Origin: Actinomycetota bacterium
GTDB taxonomy: Bacteria; Actinomycetota; Actinomycetes; Propionibacteriales; Propionibacteriaceae
Length of the DNA: 50,058 nucleotides
Reading direction: 5' to 3'
NCBI GenBank assembly: GCA_020161795.1
Contig: JAIUOR010000023.1
Span: forward strand, 1 to 50,058
Shown here: positions 31,634 through 41,182 of the stretch, in pieces
Numbering within the stretch: position 1 is the stretch's first letter
How the letters are laid out: each line of letters opens with the position of its first letter
Translations under genes and position numbers: made by a program
The notes under the pieces: model-generated
Database searches by the model: none
What the model saw: the letters and a program-made list of their open reading frames with translations, nothing else
What the model was told of the DNA's origin: nothing

Positions 31634-32466
31634 TGACCGACGCCGCTGTCCATCCGTCCGTTCCCGAGACCACGGACGAGGTCGTCCTCTACGCCAAGGG
31701 ACTGAAGAAGAAGTACGGGCACGTCACCGCCATCGCCGATGCCGACTTCCAGCTGTGCGCCAATGAGGTGCTGGCGGTGATCGGCGACAACGGAGCAGGC
31801 AAGTCGAGCCTGATCAAGGCGATCACCGGAGCGCTGGCGCCGGATGAGGGCACGGTCTTCCTGAAGGGGCAGCGGGTCCACTTCAAGAACCCACTCGATG
31901 CCCGGCTCGCCGGCATCGAGACGGTCTACCAGGAGCTGGCGGTCTGCCCGGAACTGGATATCGCCGCCAACATGTTCCTGGGACGCGAACGTCGCCGACC
32001 GGGCTGGCGTGGTGGGTTGCTGCGCGGCCTGGACAAGGCTGCGATGCGCAAGGAGGCAGCCGACCACATGGAAGAGCTGGGGATCCGTGTGCAATCCATC
32101 ACCCAGCGTGTGGAGACCCTCTCCGGTGGGCAGCGTCAGGCGGTCGCCGTCGCGCGGGCGGCGGCCTGGGCGACGAACGTCGTGATCATGGACGAACCGA
32201 CCGCCGCCCTGGGCGTCCGCGAGACCGGGCAGGTGCTCGACCTGATCCTGCGGGTCAAGGCCCGCGGCCTGCCGGTCGTGCTCATCAGCCACAGCATGCC
32301 CGAGGTGTTCCAGGTGGCCGATCGGATCCACATCCACCGGCTCGGCCGGCGCGAGGCCGTCGTCGATCCGGCGATGGCCTCGATGCGGGATGTGGTGGCG
32401 GTGATGACGGGCGCGCTGGCCGGCTCGGAGTTGCCTTCGGCGCTGAAGGCCGGACCCGGCAGCTGA
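31633..32466 (+). CDS. Sugar ABC transporter ATP-binding protein (FrcA-like, single domain)
   Basis: 277 residues from GTG 31633, preceded by GAAGGA. Walker A is GDNGAGKSS, the signature is LSGGQRQAVAVARA, and Walker B with the D-loop is VVIMDEPTAALGV. The H-loop is LISHSMPEVFQVADR. With one ABC domain instead of the two fused ones of RbsA/XylG, it resembles FrcA of the rhizobial fructose/ribose/mannose system, including IHIHRLGRR near the end. It would act as a homodimer. A longer upstream frame lies over the permease gene and is not coding. Confidence 0.94.
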   Translation: MTDAAVHPSVPETTDEVVLYAKGLKKKYGHVTAIADADFQLCANEVLAVIGDNGAGKSSLIKAITGALAPDEGTVFLKGQRVHFKNPLDARLAGIETVYQELAVCPELDIAANMFLGRERRRPGWRGGLLRGLDKAAMRKEAADHMEELGIRVQSITQRVETLSGGQRQAVAVARAAAWATNVVIMDEPTAALGVRETGQVLDLILRVKARGLPVVLISHSMPEVFQVADRIHIHRLGRREAVVDPAMASMRDVVAVMTGALAGSELPSALKAGPGS

Positions 32467-32492
32467 GTTTTGACCATAGGGAAGGAGGGGCC

Positions 32493-33260
32493 ATGACGAT
32501 TCTGGACAGGTTCTCGCTGGCCGGAAAGGTCGCGGTCGTCACCGGAGGAAATCGGGGCATCGGCCAGGGGATCGCCACGGGCTTTGCCGAGGCCGGTGCG
32601 CAGGTGGTGATCGCGGCCCGGGATGCCGAGAGATCGGCCGCCGCTGTCGCCGAGATCGCCGCGGGCGGTGGCCGGGCGATCGCCGTCACCACCGATGTGG
32701 CCAGTCGTCCCAGCCTCCAGGCGATGCACGACGAGGTCGTCTCGCGGTTCGGCACCGTCGATGTGCTGGTGAACAACGCCGGGATCGGGTTCCATGCCGA
32801 TGCCCTGGAGCTCGACGACTCCGAGTGGCGCCGGCTCCTCGACGTGAACCTGGACGGGGTGTGGCGGGCGAGCCAGATCTTCGGCCGAACCATGACGAAG
32901 AACCGAAGCGGATCGATCATCAACATCGGTTCGATGTCCGGGCTGATCGTCAATCGCCCGCAGTGGCACTCCCCGTACGGCATCTCGAAGGCGGCGGTCC
33001 ACCACCTGACGCGCTCGCTGGCAGCGGAATGGGCGACCTCCGGGGTGCGGGTGAATGCGATCGCCCCGGGCTACGTGAAGACCGAGATCGCCTCGACCGA
33101 GTACGAGGACTACGCGCACTACTGGCGCGACGAGGTACCCATGCAGCGCTACGGCTCCGTGGACGAGATCGCCCCGACGGCGCTCTACCTGGCATCGGAG
33201 GCCTCGTCGTTCATGACCGGTTCCGTGATCGTCATCGACGGTGGGTACACCCTGTGGTGA
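32493..33260 (+). CDS. SDR-family sugar alcohol dehydrogenase
   Basis: 255 residues, classical short-chain dehydrogenase. The NAD(P) site is VVTGGNRGIGQG; NNAG follows at about residue 92. The active site has Ser in NIGSMSGL and Tyr/Lys in SPYGISKAA. The C-terminus [11 protein letters not shown] is typical. Close-looking relatives act on polyols (arabinitol, xylitol, threitol, sorbitol). In this operon it probably oxidises an imported sugar alcohol to a ketose for the following kinase. The ATG at 32493 follows GAAGGAGGGG. The stop overlaps the kinase GTG (GTGA). The substrate is inferred from context only. Confidence 0.88.
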   Translation: MTILDRFSLAGKVAVVTGGNRGIGQGIATGFAEAGAQVVIAARDAERSAAAVAEIAAGGGRAIAVTTDVASRPSLQAMHDEVVSRFGTVDVLVNNAGIGFHADALELDDSEWRRLLDVNLDGVWRASQIFGRTMTKNRSGSIINIGSMSGLIVNRPQWHSPYGISKAAVHHLTRSLAAEWATSGVRVNAIAPGYVKTEIASTEYEDYAHYWRDEVPMQRYGSVDEIAPTALYLASEASSFMTGSVIVIDGGYTLW

Positions 33261-34684
33261 GAGCGACCGGCCGTGTCGCGCTCGGGATCGACGTCGGCAC
33301 CAGTTCGGTGAAGGTCACCGCGATCACGGAGTCGGGACGGGTGCGCACGGCGTCCTCTGCGCCCTACTCGACGGCCATGCCCTTCGACGGGGCGGCCGAG
33401 CAGAATCCCGACGACTGGTGGTCGGCGATGGTCCCGGCAACCAGCGGGCTGCTGGGCGATCTGATCGACAACGGCGCGCGCATCTCCCCGGAGACCACCA
33501 TCATCGGGCTGACCGGGCAGATGCACACCAGCGTGCTGCTGGGAACAACCGGAGAAGTGGTCCATCCGGCGATGCTCTGGGCCGACAAGCGGGCGGTGGC
33601 CGAATGCCGCGAACTGATGGAGCGGGTGCCCTCGTTCGCCGACATCACCGGCAACGTGCCGATGCCGGCCTTCACCATCGCCCATCTGATGTGGTTGCGG
33701 CGACACCGTCCCGAGGCGGCGGCCAAGCTCGCCCTGGTGCTCAATCCCAAGGACGAGATCCGGCGGCGGCTCGGAGCCGGCGCGACCACCGAGCCCGCCG
33801 ATGCCTCCGGGACCGGCCTGTTCGACATCCGGAGCGACACCTGGTCCCAGACCGTCATGGACGCGATCCAGCTCGACCCGGGGGTTCTCCCGTCGGTGGC
33901 GCCCTCGCACGCGGTGAGCGGCACCGTCCGCGGCGATGCGGGATCCCCACCGCTTCTCGAACTCCTGTCCGGTGTTCCCGTCACCGGTGGGGGCGGCGAC
34001 CAGGCGACGCAGGCGGTGGCGCTGGGCGTGACCCGGCCCGGTCAGGTCGGGCTCTCGCTGGGAACCTCGGGAGTGGTCTTCGCCGCCCTGGCACAGCCGC
34101 AACCTGGGTGCTTCCGGCACTCCTACGAGGGGCTCTGGCTGGCCCTCGACTCGACTCACGCGGCCGGCCTGTCGTTGGCCTGGCTGGCGTCGGTGACCGG
34201 GACGGAGGTGCCGGCACTGACCTCGAGCCAGGCCGGCCCGGATGACTCACCCCTGTTCCTGCCCTATCTGCAGGGCCACCGGGACTCACTGTCGGACGGC
34301 AGGCGAGTGCCGGGTGCCTTCGTGGGATTGCAGGCCCATCACACCCGGGAACACCTGGCCTACGCGGTGATGGAGGGCGTCGCCTTCGAGTTGGCGCGGC
34401 TCGCCGAGTCGCTCGGCGTGAAGGGCGGGGACGAACTGCGCCTGGGCGGCGGCGGGGGCCGCAGCGAGCGCTGGCGTGGCCTGATCGCCTCGGCTTTCGG
34501 CCGCCCGGTCTCCTTCGCCGACCGCGACTCCTCCTTCGGAGCGGCGGTGATCGCGGCCGAGTCCGCCGGCTGGGCCGACGAGTTCGCCGCCGCGAACAGC
34601 GCTGAGGCGGTGGTGACCCAACCGACACTGGAGCTGGATGAACGGCGAACCCGATTCGAGGATGCGCGAACCTCGCTAATGTGA
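33257..34684 (+). CDS. xylB: Xylulokinase-type FGGY sugar kinase
   Basis: 475 residues from GTG 33257 (overlaps the dehydrogenase stop). FGGY fold: [17 protein letters not shown] near the N-terminus, [12 protein letters not shown] (the QMH motif favours xylulokinase), [20 protein letters not shown], and the ATP-binding [12 protein letters not shown] and [11 protein letters not shown] motifs. It would make D-xylulose 5-phosphate. The usual LPKDYLR segment is [10 protein letters not shown], a divergence near the sugar pocket that leaves some doubt about the exact ketose. Its stop lies 5 bases before the rpe ATG, and the kinase product is a direct substrate of Rpe. Confidence 0.85.
   Translation: MRATGRVALGIDVGTSSVKVTAITESGRVRTASSAPYSTAMPFDGAAEQNPDDWWSAMVPATSGLLGDLIDNGARISPETTIIGLTGQMHTSVLLGTTGEVVHPAMLWADKRAVAECRELMERVPSFADITGNVPMPAFTIAHLMWLRRHRPEAAAKLALVLNPKDEIRRRLGAGATTEPADASGTGLFDIRSDTWSQTVMDAIQLDPGVLPSVAPSHAVSGTVRGDAGSPPLLELLSGVPVTGGGGDQATQAVALGVTRPGQVGLSLGTSGVVFAALAQPQPGCFRHSYEGLWLALDSTHAAGLSLAWLASVTGTEVPALTSSQAGPDDSPLFLPYLQGHRDSLSDGRRVPGAFVGLQAHHTREHLAYAVMEGVAFELARLAESLGVKGGDELRLGGGGGRSERWRGLIASAFGRPVSFADRDSSFGAAVIAAESAGWADEFAAANSAEAVVTQPTLELDERRTRFEDARTSLM
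34677..34682 (+). promoter_or_regulatory. Leaderless -10 (TAATGT) for rpe
   Basis: TAATGT overlaps the xylB stop and is followed by exactly 7 bases and the rpe ATG. It gives rpe an independent promoter so that it can be made when the island is repressed. Confidence 0.55.
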
Positions 34685-34689
34685 CCCCC

Positions 34690-35355
34690 ATGGGTACCCG
34701 CATCACGCCAAGCATCCTGAACTCCGACCTGTCCAAGCTCGCCGACGAGGTGGCGCGGATCCCCAGCGCGGATCTCGTCCACCTCGACGTGATGGACAAC
34801 CGGTTCGTCCCCAATCTGACCCTGGGCCTGCCGGTGATCGAGAGCCTGCGGCGCCACATCGCGATGCCGATGGATGTCCACCTCATGATCGCGGAGGTCG
34901 ACCGCTGGGCACCGGCCTACGCCGATGCCGGGTGCGAGTCGGTCACCTTCCACATCGAGGCCTCGAATGCGCCCGTCCGGCTCGCCCGGGAACTGCGCAG
35001 CCTTGGCGCGCGCGCCGCGATGGGGCTGCGTCCGGCCACCGCCATCGAGCCCTACGCCGACCTGTTGCCCGAACTCGACATGGTGCTGCTGATGACGGTC
35101 GAGCCCGGCTTCGGCGGCCAGGCCTTCCTCGACATCGTCCTGCCCAAGATCGCCCGCACCCGGGCGCTGCTCGACAAGCTCGGCAAGGAACTCTGGCTGC
35201 AGGTGGACGGCGGCGTGTCCGCGCAGACCATCGAACGCTGCGCCGAGGCCGGAGCTGACACCTTCGTCGCCGGTTCCGCGGTCTACTCCGCCGACGACCC
35301 GGACGCCGTGGTGCGCGCCCTGGCCGAGCAGGCGCGGGCCGTCCGGCCGAATTAG
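34690..35355 (+). CDS. rpe: Ribulose-phosphate 3-epimerase
   Basis: 221 residues. It interconverts ribulose-5-phosphate and xylulose-5-phosphate in the pentose phosphate pathway. TIM-barrel motifs are complete: [13 protein letters not shown], the catalytic Asp in [30 protein letters not shown] and [12 protein letters not shown] three codons upstream (34681) overlaps the -10; the ATG 7 bases after TAATGT is preferred. In actinobacteria it usually follows rsmB directly. Its end overlaps the stop region of the opposing PAC2 gene by 4 bases (convergent). Confidence 0.96.
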   Translation: MGTRITPSILNSDLSKLADEVARIPSADLVHLDVMDNRFVPNLTLGLPVIESLRRHIAMPMDVHLMIAEVDRWAPAYADAGCESVTFHIEASNAPVRLARELRSLGARAAMGLRPATAIEPYADLLPELDMVLLMTVEPGFGGQAFLDIVLPKIARTRALLDKLGKELWLQVDGGVSAQTIERCAEAGADTFVAGSAVYSADDPDAVVRALAEQARAVRPN

Positions 35356-36188
35356 CCTCGCCGATCCCGGCGGCGCAGGTAGCGCTCGAACTCGGCGGCG
35401 ATGGCGTCGCCGGTCGGTGGCGGCATCTCCTCGTCCCGGCGCGATTCCAGGGCCGCGATGTAGCCCGAGATGTCCGGATCGTCGGCCACCAGTTCGTTGA
35501 CCTGCGTCTCCCAGGCGGCTGCTGCCTCGCTGAGCTCGCCGGAATCCAGCGGAGTGTTCAGTACGTCCTCCAACTGGGCCAGCAGCGCCAGGGTGGCCTT
35601 GGGGCTGGGCGGCTCGGCGACATAGTGGGGCACCGAGGCCCACAGCGACGCGACCGGGATGCCGGCACCCTCGCACTCCTGGCTCAGGACGCCCGCGATT
35701 CCGGTCGGGCCCTCGTAGCTGGGCAGCTCGAAGCCGAGTTCCCGGGCCAGCTCGGAATCGCTGGCCGAGGTCGAGATCGGCACCGGCCGGGAGTGCGGCG
35801 CATCGGTCAGCATCGATCCCAGCGTCACGACGATCCGGGGCCGCACCGTGCGCAGCATCGACATCAGGCGGTTGCAGTACTCCCGCCAGCGATAGTTCGG
35901 CTCCGGGCCGCCGATCAGCACCAGATCGCGCTCCGGCAGCGCCGCCACCAGCACCTCGGTGGTGGGCCACTCGATCACCCGCTCGGTCGGCGACAGCAGC
36001 CTGGCGGTGGGCCGGTTGACCTGGAAGTCGTAGAAATCCTCGGGATCGAAGGAGAACTCCAGCCGCGCGGCATAGGTGTCAGCGAGGTGATCGATCACGC
36101 CGCTGGCGGCGTCGCCGGCATCGCTCCAGCCGCCGAAGGCGGCCACCACTGCCGGATTGCGCAGATCCTTGAGCCCGAGTCTTGCCAT
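35352..36188 (-). CDS. PAC2-family (proteasome assembly chaperone-like) protein
   Basis: 278 residues. The N-terminal PAC2 pattern is clear: [20 protein letters not shown], then [27 protein letters not shown] and [20 protein letters not shown]. The C-terminal quarter is helical and charged, ending [18 protein letters not shown]. Members are widespread in actinobacteria, also in species without a proteasome. No molecular function is established for most of them. The ATG at 36188 lies 6 bases after TACAGT on the minus strand. The frame is open up to 36605 but that extension covers metH and is rejected. Gene order (PAC2 divergent from metH) is common in actinobacteria. Confidence 0.9.
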   Translation of the reverse strand: MARLGLKDLRNPAVVAAFGGWSDAGDAASGVIDHLADTYAARLEFSFDPEDFYDFQVNRPTARLLSPTERVIEWPTTEVLVAALPERDLVLIGGPEPNYRWREYCNRLMSMLRTVRPRIVVTLGSMLTDAPHSRPVPISTSASDSELARELGFELPSYEGPTGIAGVLSQECEGAGIPVASLWASVPHYVAEPPSPKATLALLAQLEDVLNTPLDSGELSEAAAAWETQVNELVADDPDISGYIAALESRRDEEMPPPTGDAIAAEFERYLRRRDRRG

Positions 36189-36194
36189 GGGCCC

Positions 36195-36200
36195 ACTGTA
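36195..36200 (-). promoter_or_regulatory. Leaderless -10 (TACAGT) for the PAC2 gene
   Basis: On the minus strand TACAGT is followed by 6 bases and the ATG at 36188, with no ribosome site. The promoter shares a 49-base gap with the divergent metH promoter. Confidence 0.5.
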
Positions 36201-36224
36201 GTGCTGCCCCACTCGGACGCCTCG

Positions 36225-36230
36225 TAGACT
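36225..36230 (+). promoter_or_regulatory. Leaderless -10 (TAGACT) for metH
   Basis: TAGACT is followed by exactly 7 bases and the metH ATG. A leaderless mRNA leaves no 5' UTR, hence no room for a cobalamin or SAM riboswitch. Confidence 0.6.
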
Positions 36231-36237
36231 TCGCCCC

Positions 36238-39200
36238 ATGACTGACCTCCGCACTGCCCTGGCCGACCGCGTCCTGGTTGCCGACGGTGCGATGGGGACG
36301 ATGCTGCAGGGGTTCGACATCTCGCTGGACGACTTCCAGGGCCTGGAGGGCTGCAACGAGGTACTGAACGTCACCCGGCCCGACGTGGTGACCGCGATCC
36401 ACGCCGAGTACCTGGCCGCGGGAGCCGACTGCATCGAGACCAACACCTTCGGCGCGAACCTGGCTGCGCTGGGGGAGTACGACATCTCCGACCGGATCGC
36501 CGAACTGGCCGGTGCGGGTGCCCGGCTGGCCCGAGCGGCCGCGGACGCCGCCGGCACTCCCGACCGTCCCCGGTTCGTCCTGGGCAGCATCGGCCCGGGA
36601 ACCAAGCTGCCGAGCCTGGGCCACGTGGGCTACGCCGCGCTGCGCGACGCCTACCAGGTGCAGGCCGAGGCGATGATCGCCGGCGGCATCGACGGCGTCC
36701 AGATCGAGACCTGTCAGGATCTGCTGCAGGCCAAGGCCGCCGTCGTCGGCGCGCGCCGGGCTGCGGTTGCGCTCGGCGTGAGCCTTCCGATCCTGGTCAA
36801 CGTCTCGATCGAGACGAACGGGGCCATGCTGCTGGGTTCCGAGATCGGGGCGGCGCTGGCCGCGCTGCAGCCGCTGGGCATCGACGTGCTCGGCCTGAAC
36901 TGCTCGACCGGCCCGGCCGAGATGAGCGAGCACCTGCGGCACCTGTCGCGGTTCGCCCAGATCGGGGTGGGCTGCATGCCCAACGCCGGCCTGCCCGAAC
37001 TGACCTCGGACGGCGCCCGCTACCCGCTCGGCCCCGAGGGGCTGGCGGACGCGCTGCGGCAGTACGTCGGCGAGTTCGGGCTGAGTCTGGTCGGCGGCTG
37101 CTGCGGGACGACCCCCGAGCACATCCGGCAACTCGCCGAGGCGGTCGCCGGGCGTCCCATCGCCGAGCGCCCGGTGCGCGAGATCGCGACGGTGTCGAGC
37201 CTGTACTCCGACGTGCCGCTGCGGCAGGACACCAGCTACCTCAGCGTCGGCGAACGCACCAACGCCAACGGCTCCAAGGCCTTCCGGGAGGCCATGCTCG
37301 CCGGCGACTGGAACACCTGCCTCGACATCGCCAAGGGACAGTCCCGCGAGGGCGCCCACCTGCTCGACCTCTGCGTCGACTACGTCGGACGCGACGGCGT
37401 GGCCGACATGAAGGAACTGGCGTTCCGGGTCAACACGGCCGTGCCGCTGCCGGTCATGATCGACTCCACCGAGCCGCCGGTCGTCCAGGCGGGCCTGGAG
37501 GCGATCGCCGGGCGGGCGATCGTGAACTCGGTGAACTTCGAGGACGGTGACGCCCCCGGCTCCCGGTTCCGGACGGTGATGCCGATCGTCGCCGAGCACG
37601 GCGCCGCCGTCGTGGCACTGACCATCGACGAGGAGGGCCAGGCCCGCACCGCCGAGTGGAAGGTCCGGATCGCCGAGCGGCTCATCCGCACCCTGGTCGA
37701 CGAGTACGGCATGGCGACCTCCGACATCATCGTGGACTGCCTCACCTTCCCGATCGCCACCGGTCAGGAGGAGACCCGCCGGGACGCCGTCGAAACCATC
37801 GAGGCGATCCGTGAGATCCGCGCCCGCTACCCCGACGTGCAGACCACCCTGGGGGTCTCGAACGTCAGCTTCGGCCTCAACCCGGCGGCCCGCGCCGTCC
37901 TCAACTCGGTCTTCCTGCACGAGTGCGTCGAGGCCGGCCTCACCTCGGCCATCGTCCATCCGTCCCGGATCCTGCCGATGGCCCGGATCCCCGACGAGCA
38001 GCGCGAGGTCGCCCTCGACATGGTCTACGACCGGCGCCGCGAGGGCTACGACCCGCTGACCCGGTTCCTGGAGCTGTTCGAGGGGGTCACCACCGCCGGC
38101 GCCAAGGAGGCGCGGGCGGCCGAACTCGCGGCGCTGCCGCTGGGGGAACGCCTGCAGCGCCGCATCGTGGACGCCGACGACAAGGGCCTCTACGAGGATC
38201 TGGACACCGCGCTGGCCGACCGTCCGGCGCTCGACATCGTCAACTCCGACCTGCTGGCCGGCATGAAGACCGTTGGTGAGCTCTTCGGCTCCGGCCAGAT
38301 GCAGCTGCCTTTCGTCCTGGCTTCGGCGGAGGTGATGAAGAAGTCGGTGGCCTACCTGGAACCGCACATGGAGAAGAGCGACAGCGAGGGCAAGGGCACC
38401 ATCGTGCTCGCCACGGTGAAGGGCGACGTTCACGACATCGGCAAGAACCTGGTCGACATCATCCTGACCAACAACGGCTACACGGTCGTCAACCTGGGCA
38501 TCAAGCAGCCGGTCGGCACCATCATCGAGGCGGCGATCGCCCACAATGCCGATGCCATTGGCATGTCCGGGCTGCTGGTGAAGTCGACGGTGGTGATGCG
38601 CGACAACCTGCAGGAGCTCAACGCCCGTGGGCTGGTGCAGACCCCGGTTCTGCTCGGCGGAGCGGCGTTGACAAGGGCCTATGTCGAACAGGATCTCAAC
38701 ACCATGTTCGAGGGGGAGGTGCGCTACGCCCGCGACGCCTTCGACGGCCTGAACCTGATGGATGCGGTGATGGCGGTGAAGCGAGGCGAGTCCGAGGCGT
38801 TGCCGGCACCCCGGGAACGCCGGGTGGCCGCCCGCCCACGGGCGTCCGAGACGGACGGGCCGAGCCTGGACGACACCACTCGTTCCGATGTCGCCCGCGA
38901 CGTGGACGTGCCCACCCCGCCGTTCTGGGGCAGCCGGGTGGTCAAGGGCATCAAGCTCGCCGACGTGGCCCAGTGGCTCGACCACCGCGCCACCTTCATG
39001 GGTCAGTGGGGGCTGCGCGGGGCCCGCGACGGTGCCAGCTACGACGAACTGGTGGAGGCCGAGGGCCTGCCCCGGCTGCGGATGTGGCTGGACCGGATCC
39101 ACACCGAGGGCCTCGCCGAGTTCGCGGTGACCTACGGTTACTGGCCCTGCCACAGCGAGGGAAACACCCTGATCGTCGGTGCCCCCGACGAGCCCGGACG

Positions 39201-39708
39201 CGAGGTGGCCCGGTTCACCTTCCCGCGGCAGCGCCGCGAGCGTCGGCTCTGCCTAGCCGACTTCTTCCGGGATGCCACCGAGGCCGCCGAACGCGGTCCG
39301 GACGTGATCGCCTTCCAGCTGGTCACGATGGGCGCGCGGGTGGCGCAGGCGACAGCCAAGCTGTTCGCGACGAACTCCTACCGCGACTACCTGGAACTGC
39401 ACGGCTTGTCGGTGCAGCTCACCGAGGCGCTGGCGGAGATGTGGCACGGCCGGGTGCGCTCCGATCTCGGGCTGATCGGCGACGGCGACCTGGACGCGAT
39501 GATCCGCGACCAGGACTACCGCGGCTCCCGCTACAGCTTCGGTTACCCCGCCTGCCCCGAACTGGAGCAGCGCGTGGAACTGGTGCGGCTGCTGGAGCCG
39601 GAGCGGATCGGCGTGGTGCTCTCCGAGGAGTTGCAGCTGCACCCCGAGCAGTCGACCGACGCGCTCGTCGTCCATCACCCGGAAGCGAAGTACTTCAATG
39701 CGCGCTAG
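36238..39708 (+). CDS. metH: Cobalamin-dependent methionine synthase
   Basis: 1156 residues, all four modules present. The homocysteine domain (~1-315) has DGAMGTMLQ and zinc ligands C222 (GLNCSTGP) and C288/C289 (GGCCGTTP). The methyl-THF domain (~325-600) includes SVGERTNANGSKAF. The cap/B12 domain (~610-870) carries the cobalt-ligand His732 in DVHDIGKNLV. The SAM-dependent reactivation domain (~900-1156) ends near YPACPELEQR and LHPEQSTDALVVHHPEAK. It transfers the methyl group of 5-methyl-THF to homocysteine and so depends on a B12 supply. It starts leaderless. Its last 11 bases overlap the next gene. Confidence 0.97.
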   Translation: MTDLRTALADRVLVADGAMGTMLQGFDISLDDFQGLEGCNEVLNVTRPDVVTAIHAEYLAAGADCIETNTFGANLAALGEYDISDRIAELAGAGARLARAAADAAGTPDRPRFVLGSIGPGTKLPSLGHVGYAALRDAYQVQAEAMIAGGIDGVQIETCQDLLQAKAAVVGARRAAVALGVSLPILVNVSIETNGAMLLGSEIGAALAALQPLGIDVLGLNCSTGPAEMSEHLRHLSRFAQIGVGCMPNAGLPELTSDGARYPLGPEGLADALRQYVGEFGLSLVGGCCGTTPEHIRQLAEAVAGRPIAERPVREIATVSSLYSDVPLRQDTSYLSVGERTNANGSKAFREAMLAGDWNTCLDIAKGQSREGAHLLDLCVDYVGRDGVADMKELAFRVNTAVPLPVMIDSTEPPVVQAGLEAIAGRAIVNSVNFEDGDAPGSRFRTVMPIVAEHGAAVVALTIDEEGQARTAEWKVRIAERLIRTLVDEYGMATSDIIVDCLTFPIATGQEETRRDAVETIEAIREIRARYPDVQTTLGVSNVSFGLNPAARAVLNSVFLHECVEAGLTSAIVHPSRILPMARIPDEQREVALDMVYDRRREGYDPLTRFLELFEGVTTAGAKEARAAELAALPLGERLQRRIVDADDKGLYEDLDTALADRPALDIVNSDLLAGMKTVGELFGSGQMQLPFVLASAEVMKKSVAYLEPHMEKSDSEGKGTIVLATVKGDVHDIGKNLVDIILTNNGYTVVNLGIKQPVGTIIEAAIAHNADAIGMSGLLVKSTVVMRDNLQELNARGLVQTPVLLGGAALTRAYVEQDLNTMFEGEVRYARDAFDGLNLMDAVMAVKRGESEALPAPRERRVAARPRASETDGPSLDDTTRSDVARDVDVPTPPFWGSRVVKGIKLADVAQWLDHRATFMGQWGLRGARDGASYDELVEAEGLPRLRMWLDRIHTEGLAEFAVTYGYWPCHSEGNTLIVGAPDEPGREVARFTFPRQRRERRLCLADFFRDATEAAERGPDVIAFQLVTMGARVAQATAKLFATNSYRDYLELHGLSVQLTEALAEMWHGRVRSDLGLIGDGDLDAMIRDQDYRGSRYSFGYPACPELEQRVELVRLLEPERIGVVLSEELQLHPEQSTDALVVHHPEAKYFNAR

Positions 39709-41182
39709 GAGCCTGGCCGCCCTCGGGGCGTTGCTGGCTCTGGCGAGCTGTACCTCGCCGGTGGAGCCGCCGCCACCGCCCGTCCCCACGCCGAGCCCGA
39801 CAACGACGGCGCGGGAGTTCACGGTCTCGACCTCCGGGCCGATCGGCACGGCAGATCCCGCGCTGGCCAGGGCCGATACCGACGCGCTGATCGGCACCAA
39901 TGTCTACCAGCGGCTGATGTACGTCCAGTCCGACACCGGGGAACTGAAGCCGGACGCCGCCACCGACTGCTACTTCAGCTCCGAGACCGTCTACGAGTGC
40001 CTGCTGCCCGCCGGGCTGCTGTTCCACAACGGGGACGAGCTGACCTCCTCCGATGTCCGGTTCAGCATCCAGCGTGCCCTGCGGCTCGACACCGCCGGCA
40101 CCGCGGTGAAGCTCCTGGACGCGCTGATCCGGATCTCGACTCCGGATGAGCTGACGATCCGGTTCTACCTCTCCTACGCCGACAACCGGTTCGGCTACGC
40201 CCTGGCGTCGCTGGCGACGTCGATCGTCGACGAGGAGACCTTCGACCCGGACAGCGGGCTCCCGCTCGAGGAGATGCCGGTCGGCTCGGGGCCCTACCAG
40301 GTGACCGCCATCGACGCCGACCAGGTGGTGTTCGCGCGCTACCTGGAGTACGTCGGACCGCTTGCCGGCGTGCTGGACCGGATCCGGCTGGAGCGGTTGG
40401 CCGATTCGGTGGCGGCGGAGACCGCCATCGCCGACGGCACCACCGACGTGGTCTGGCGCACCCTCGAACCGGCCGCCGTGGACCGGCTGGAGGCCGAGAT
40501 CGCAGCGAACCCGGACGGCACCACAGCGCAGGGCTTCGTCCGCTGGCCGATGGACGGCTCCCGGGTGACCCGGCTGGCGTGGTCGCCGGATTCCCGCTAT
40601 CGGCCGAATGCCGCGCTGCGTGCCGGGATCGCCCAGGCTCTGCAGCCCGATCGGACTCTGGCGTCGCTGGTGCCGGTCGGCGTCGAGGGACACCTGGCCA
40701 GCTTCCCGGTCGGCGGCAAGCCCGAGCTTCCGGAGATCGAGGGCAAGCGGGTGACGCTGAAGCTCGCCTACTCGCCGTCCGCCCCCGGTCACGCCGATCT
40801 GGCCAGTCTGTTGCGCAGCCGGATCGAGGAGCTCGACCGGGTGAGCGTACGGCTGGTCACCTCCGGCGACGCCGATCTGGTGCTGACCGACTTCCCGGCC
40901 TGGGTGCCGACCACCAACGGCTGGCTGCAGCTCTACCTGGACGACCCGCTGCCGGGCAGCGCGGACAAGCTGGCGGAGCTGAACCAGCGGGCGCGGACGA
41001 CGACCGGCGACGCCCGGGTGGTGGCGCTGGGCGAGCTGCAGAAGCAGGCCGCTGCCGACCTGACAGTGCTGCCGGTGTCGCAGGGCGATGGAATCGTGAT
41101 GCTGGGCCGGGGGGTCACCCTGGCGGGGCTGCCGTTCGGCAGTTCGGGACAACTGGGATTGTGGGGATTGCGGCGTGGCTGA
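39698..41182 (+). CDS. Peptide/nickel-type ABC substrate-binding lipoprotein (orphan)
   Basis: 494 residues. The signal peptide has lipobox LASC (Cys18), then a proline-rich linker (EPPPPPVPTPSP) and the family 5 extracellular solute-binding fold (GTADPALARADTDALIGTNV, PAGLLFHNGDELTSSDVRFS, LPVGSGPYQVT-like EMPVGSGPYQVT). No permease or ATPase genes are adjacent, so it either borrows another transporter's permease or has another role. The ATG lies inside the end of metH (11-base overlap) and the stop overlaps trmI by 8 bases, so all three are co-transcribed and probably coupled. The ligand is unknown. Confidence 0.85.
   Translation: MRARSLAALGALLALASCTSPVEPPPPPVPTPSPTTTAREFTVSTSGPIGTADPALARADTDALIGTNVYQRLMYVQSDTGELKPDAATDCYFSSETVYECLLPAGLLFHNGDELTSSDVRFSIQRALRLDTAGTAVKLLDALIRISTPDELTIRFYLSYADNRFGYALASLATSIVDEETFDPDSGLPLEEMPVGSGPYQVTAIDADQVVFARYLEYVGPLAGVLDRIRLERLADSVAAETAIADGTTDVVWRTLEPAAVDRLEAEIAANPDGTTAQGFVRWPMDGSRVTRLAWSPDSRYRPNAALRAGIAQALQPDRTLASLVPVGVEGHLASFPVGGKPELPEIEGKRVTLKLAYSPSAPGHADLASLLRSRIEELDRVSVRLVTSGDADLVLTDFPAWVPTTNGWLQLYLDDPLPGSADKLAELNQRARTTTGDARVVALGELQKQAAADLTVLPVSQGDGIVMLGRGVTLAGLPFGSSGQLGLWGLRRG

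Noticed and set aside
36189-36605. N-terminal extension of the PAC2 protein
   Set aside because: It covers the metH start and has no PAC2 similarity; the ATG at 36188 follows a leaderless -10.
36079-39153. 1024-codon minus-strand frame opposite metH
   Set aside because: Shadow of metH; no ribosome site or family motif.
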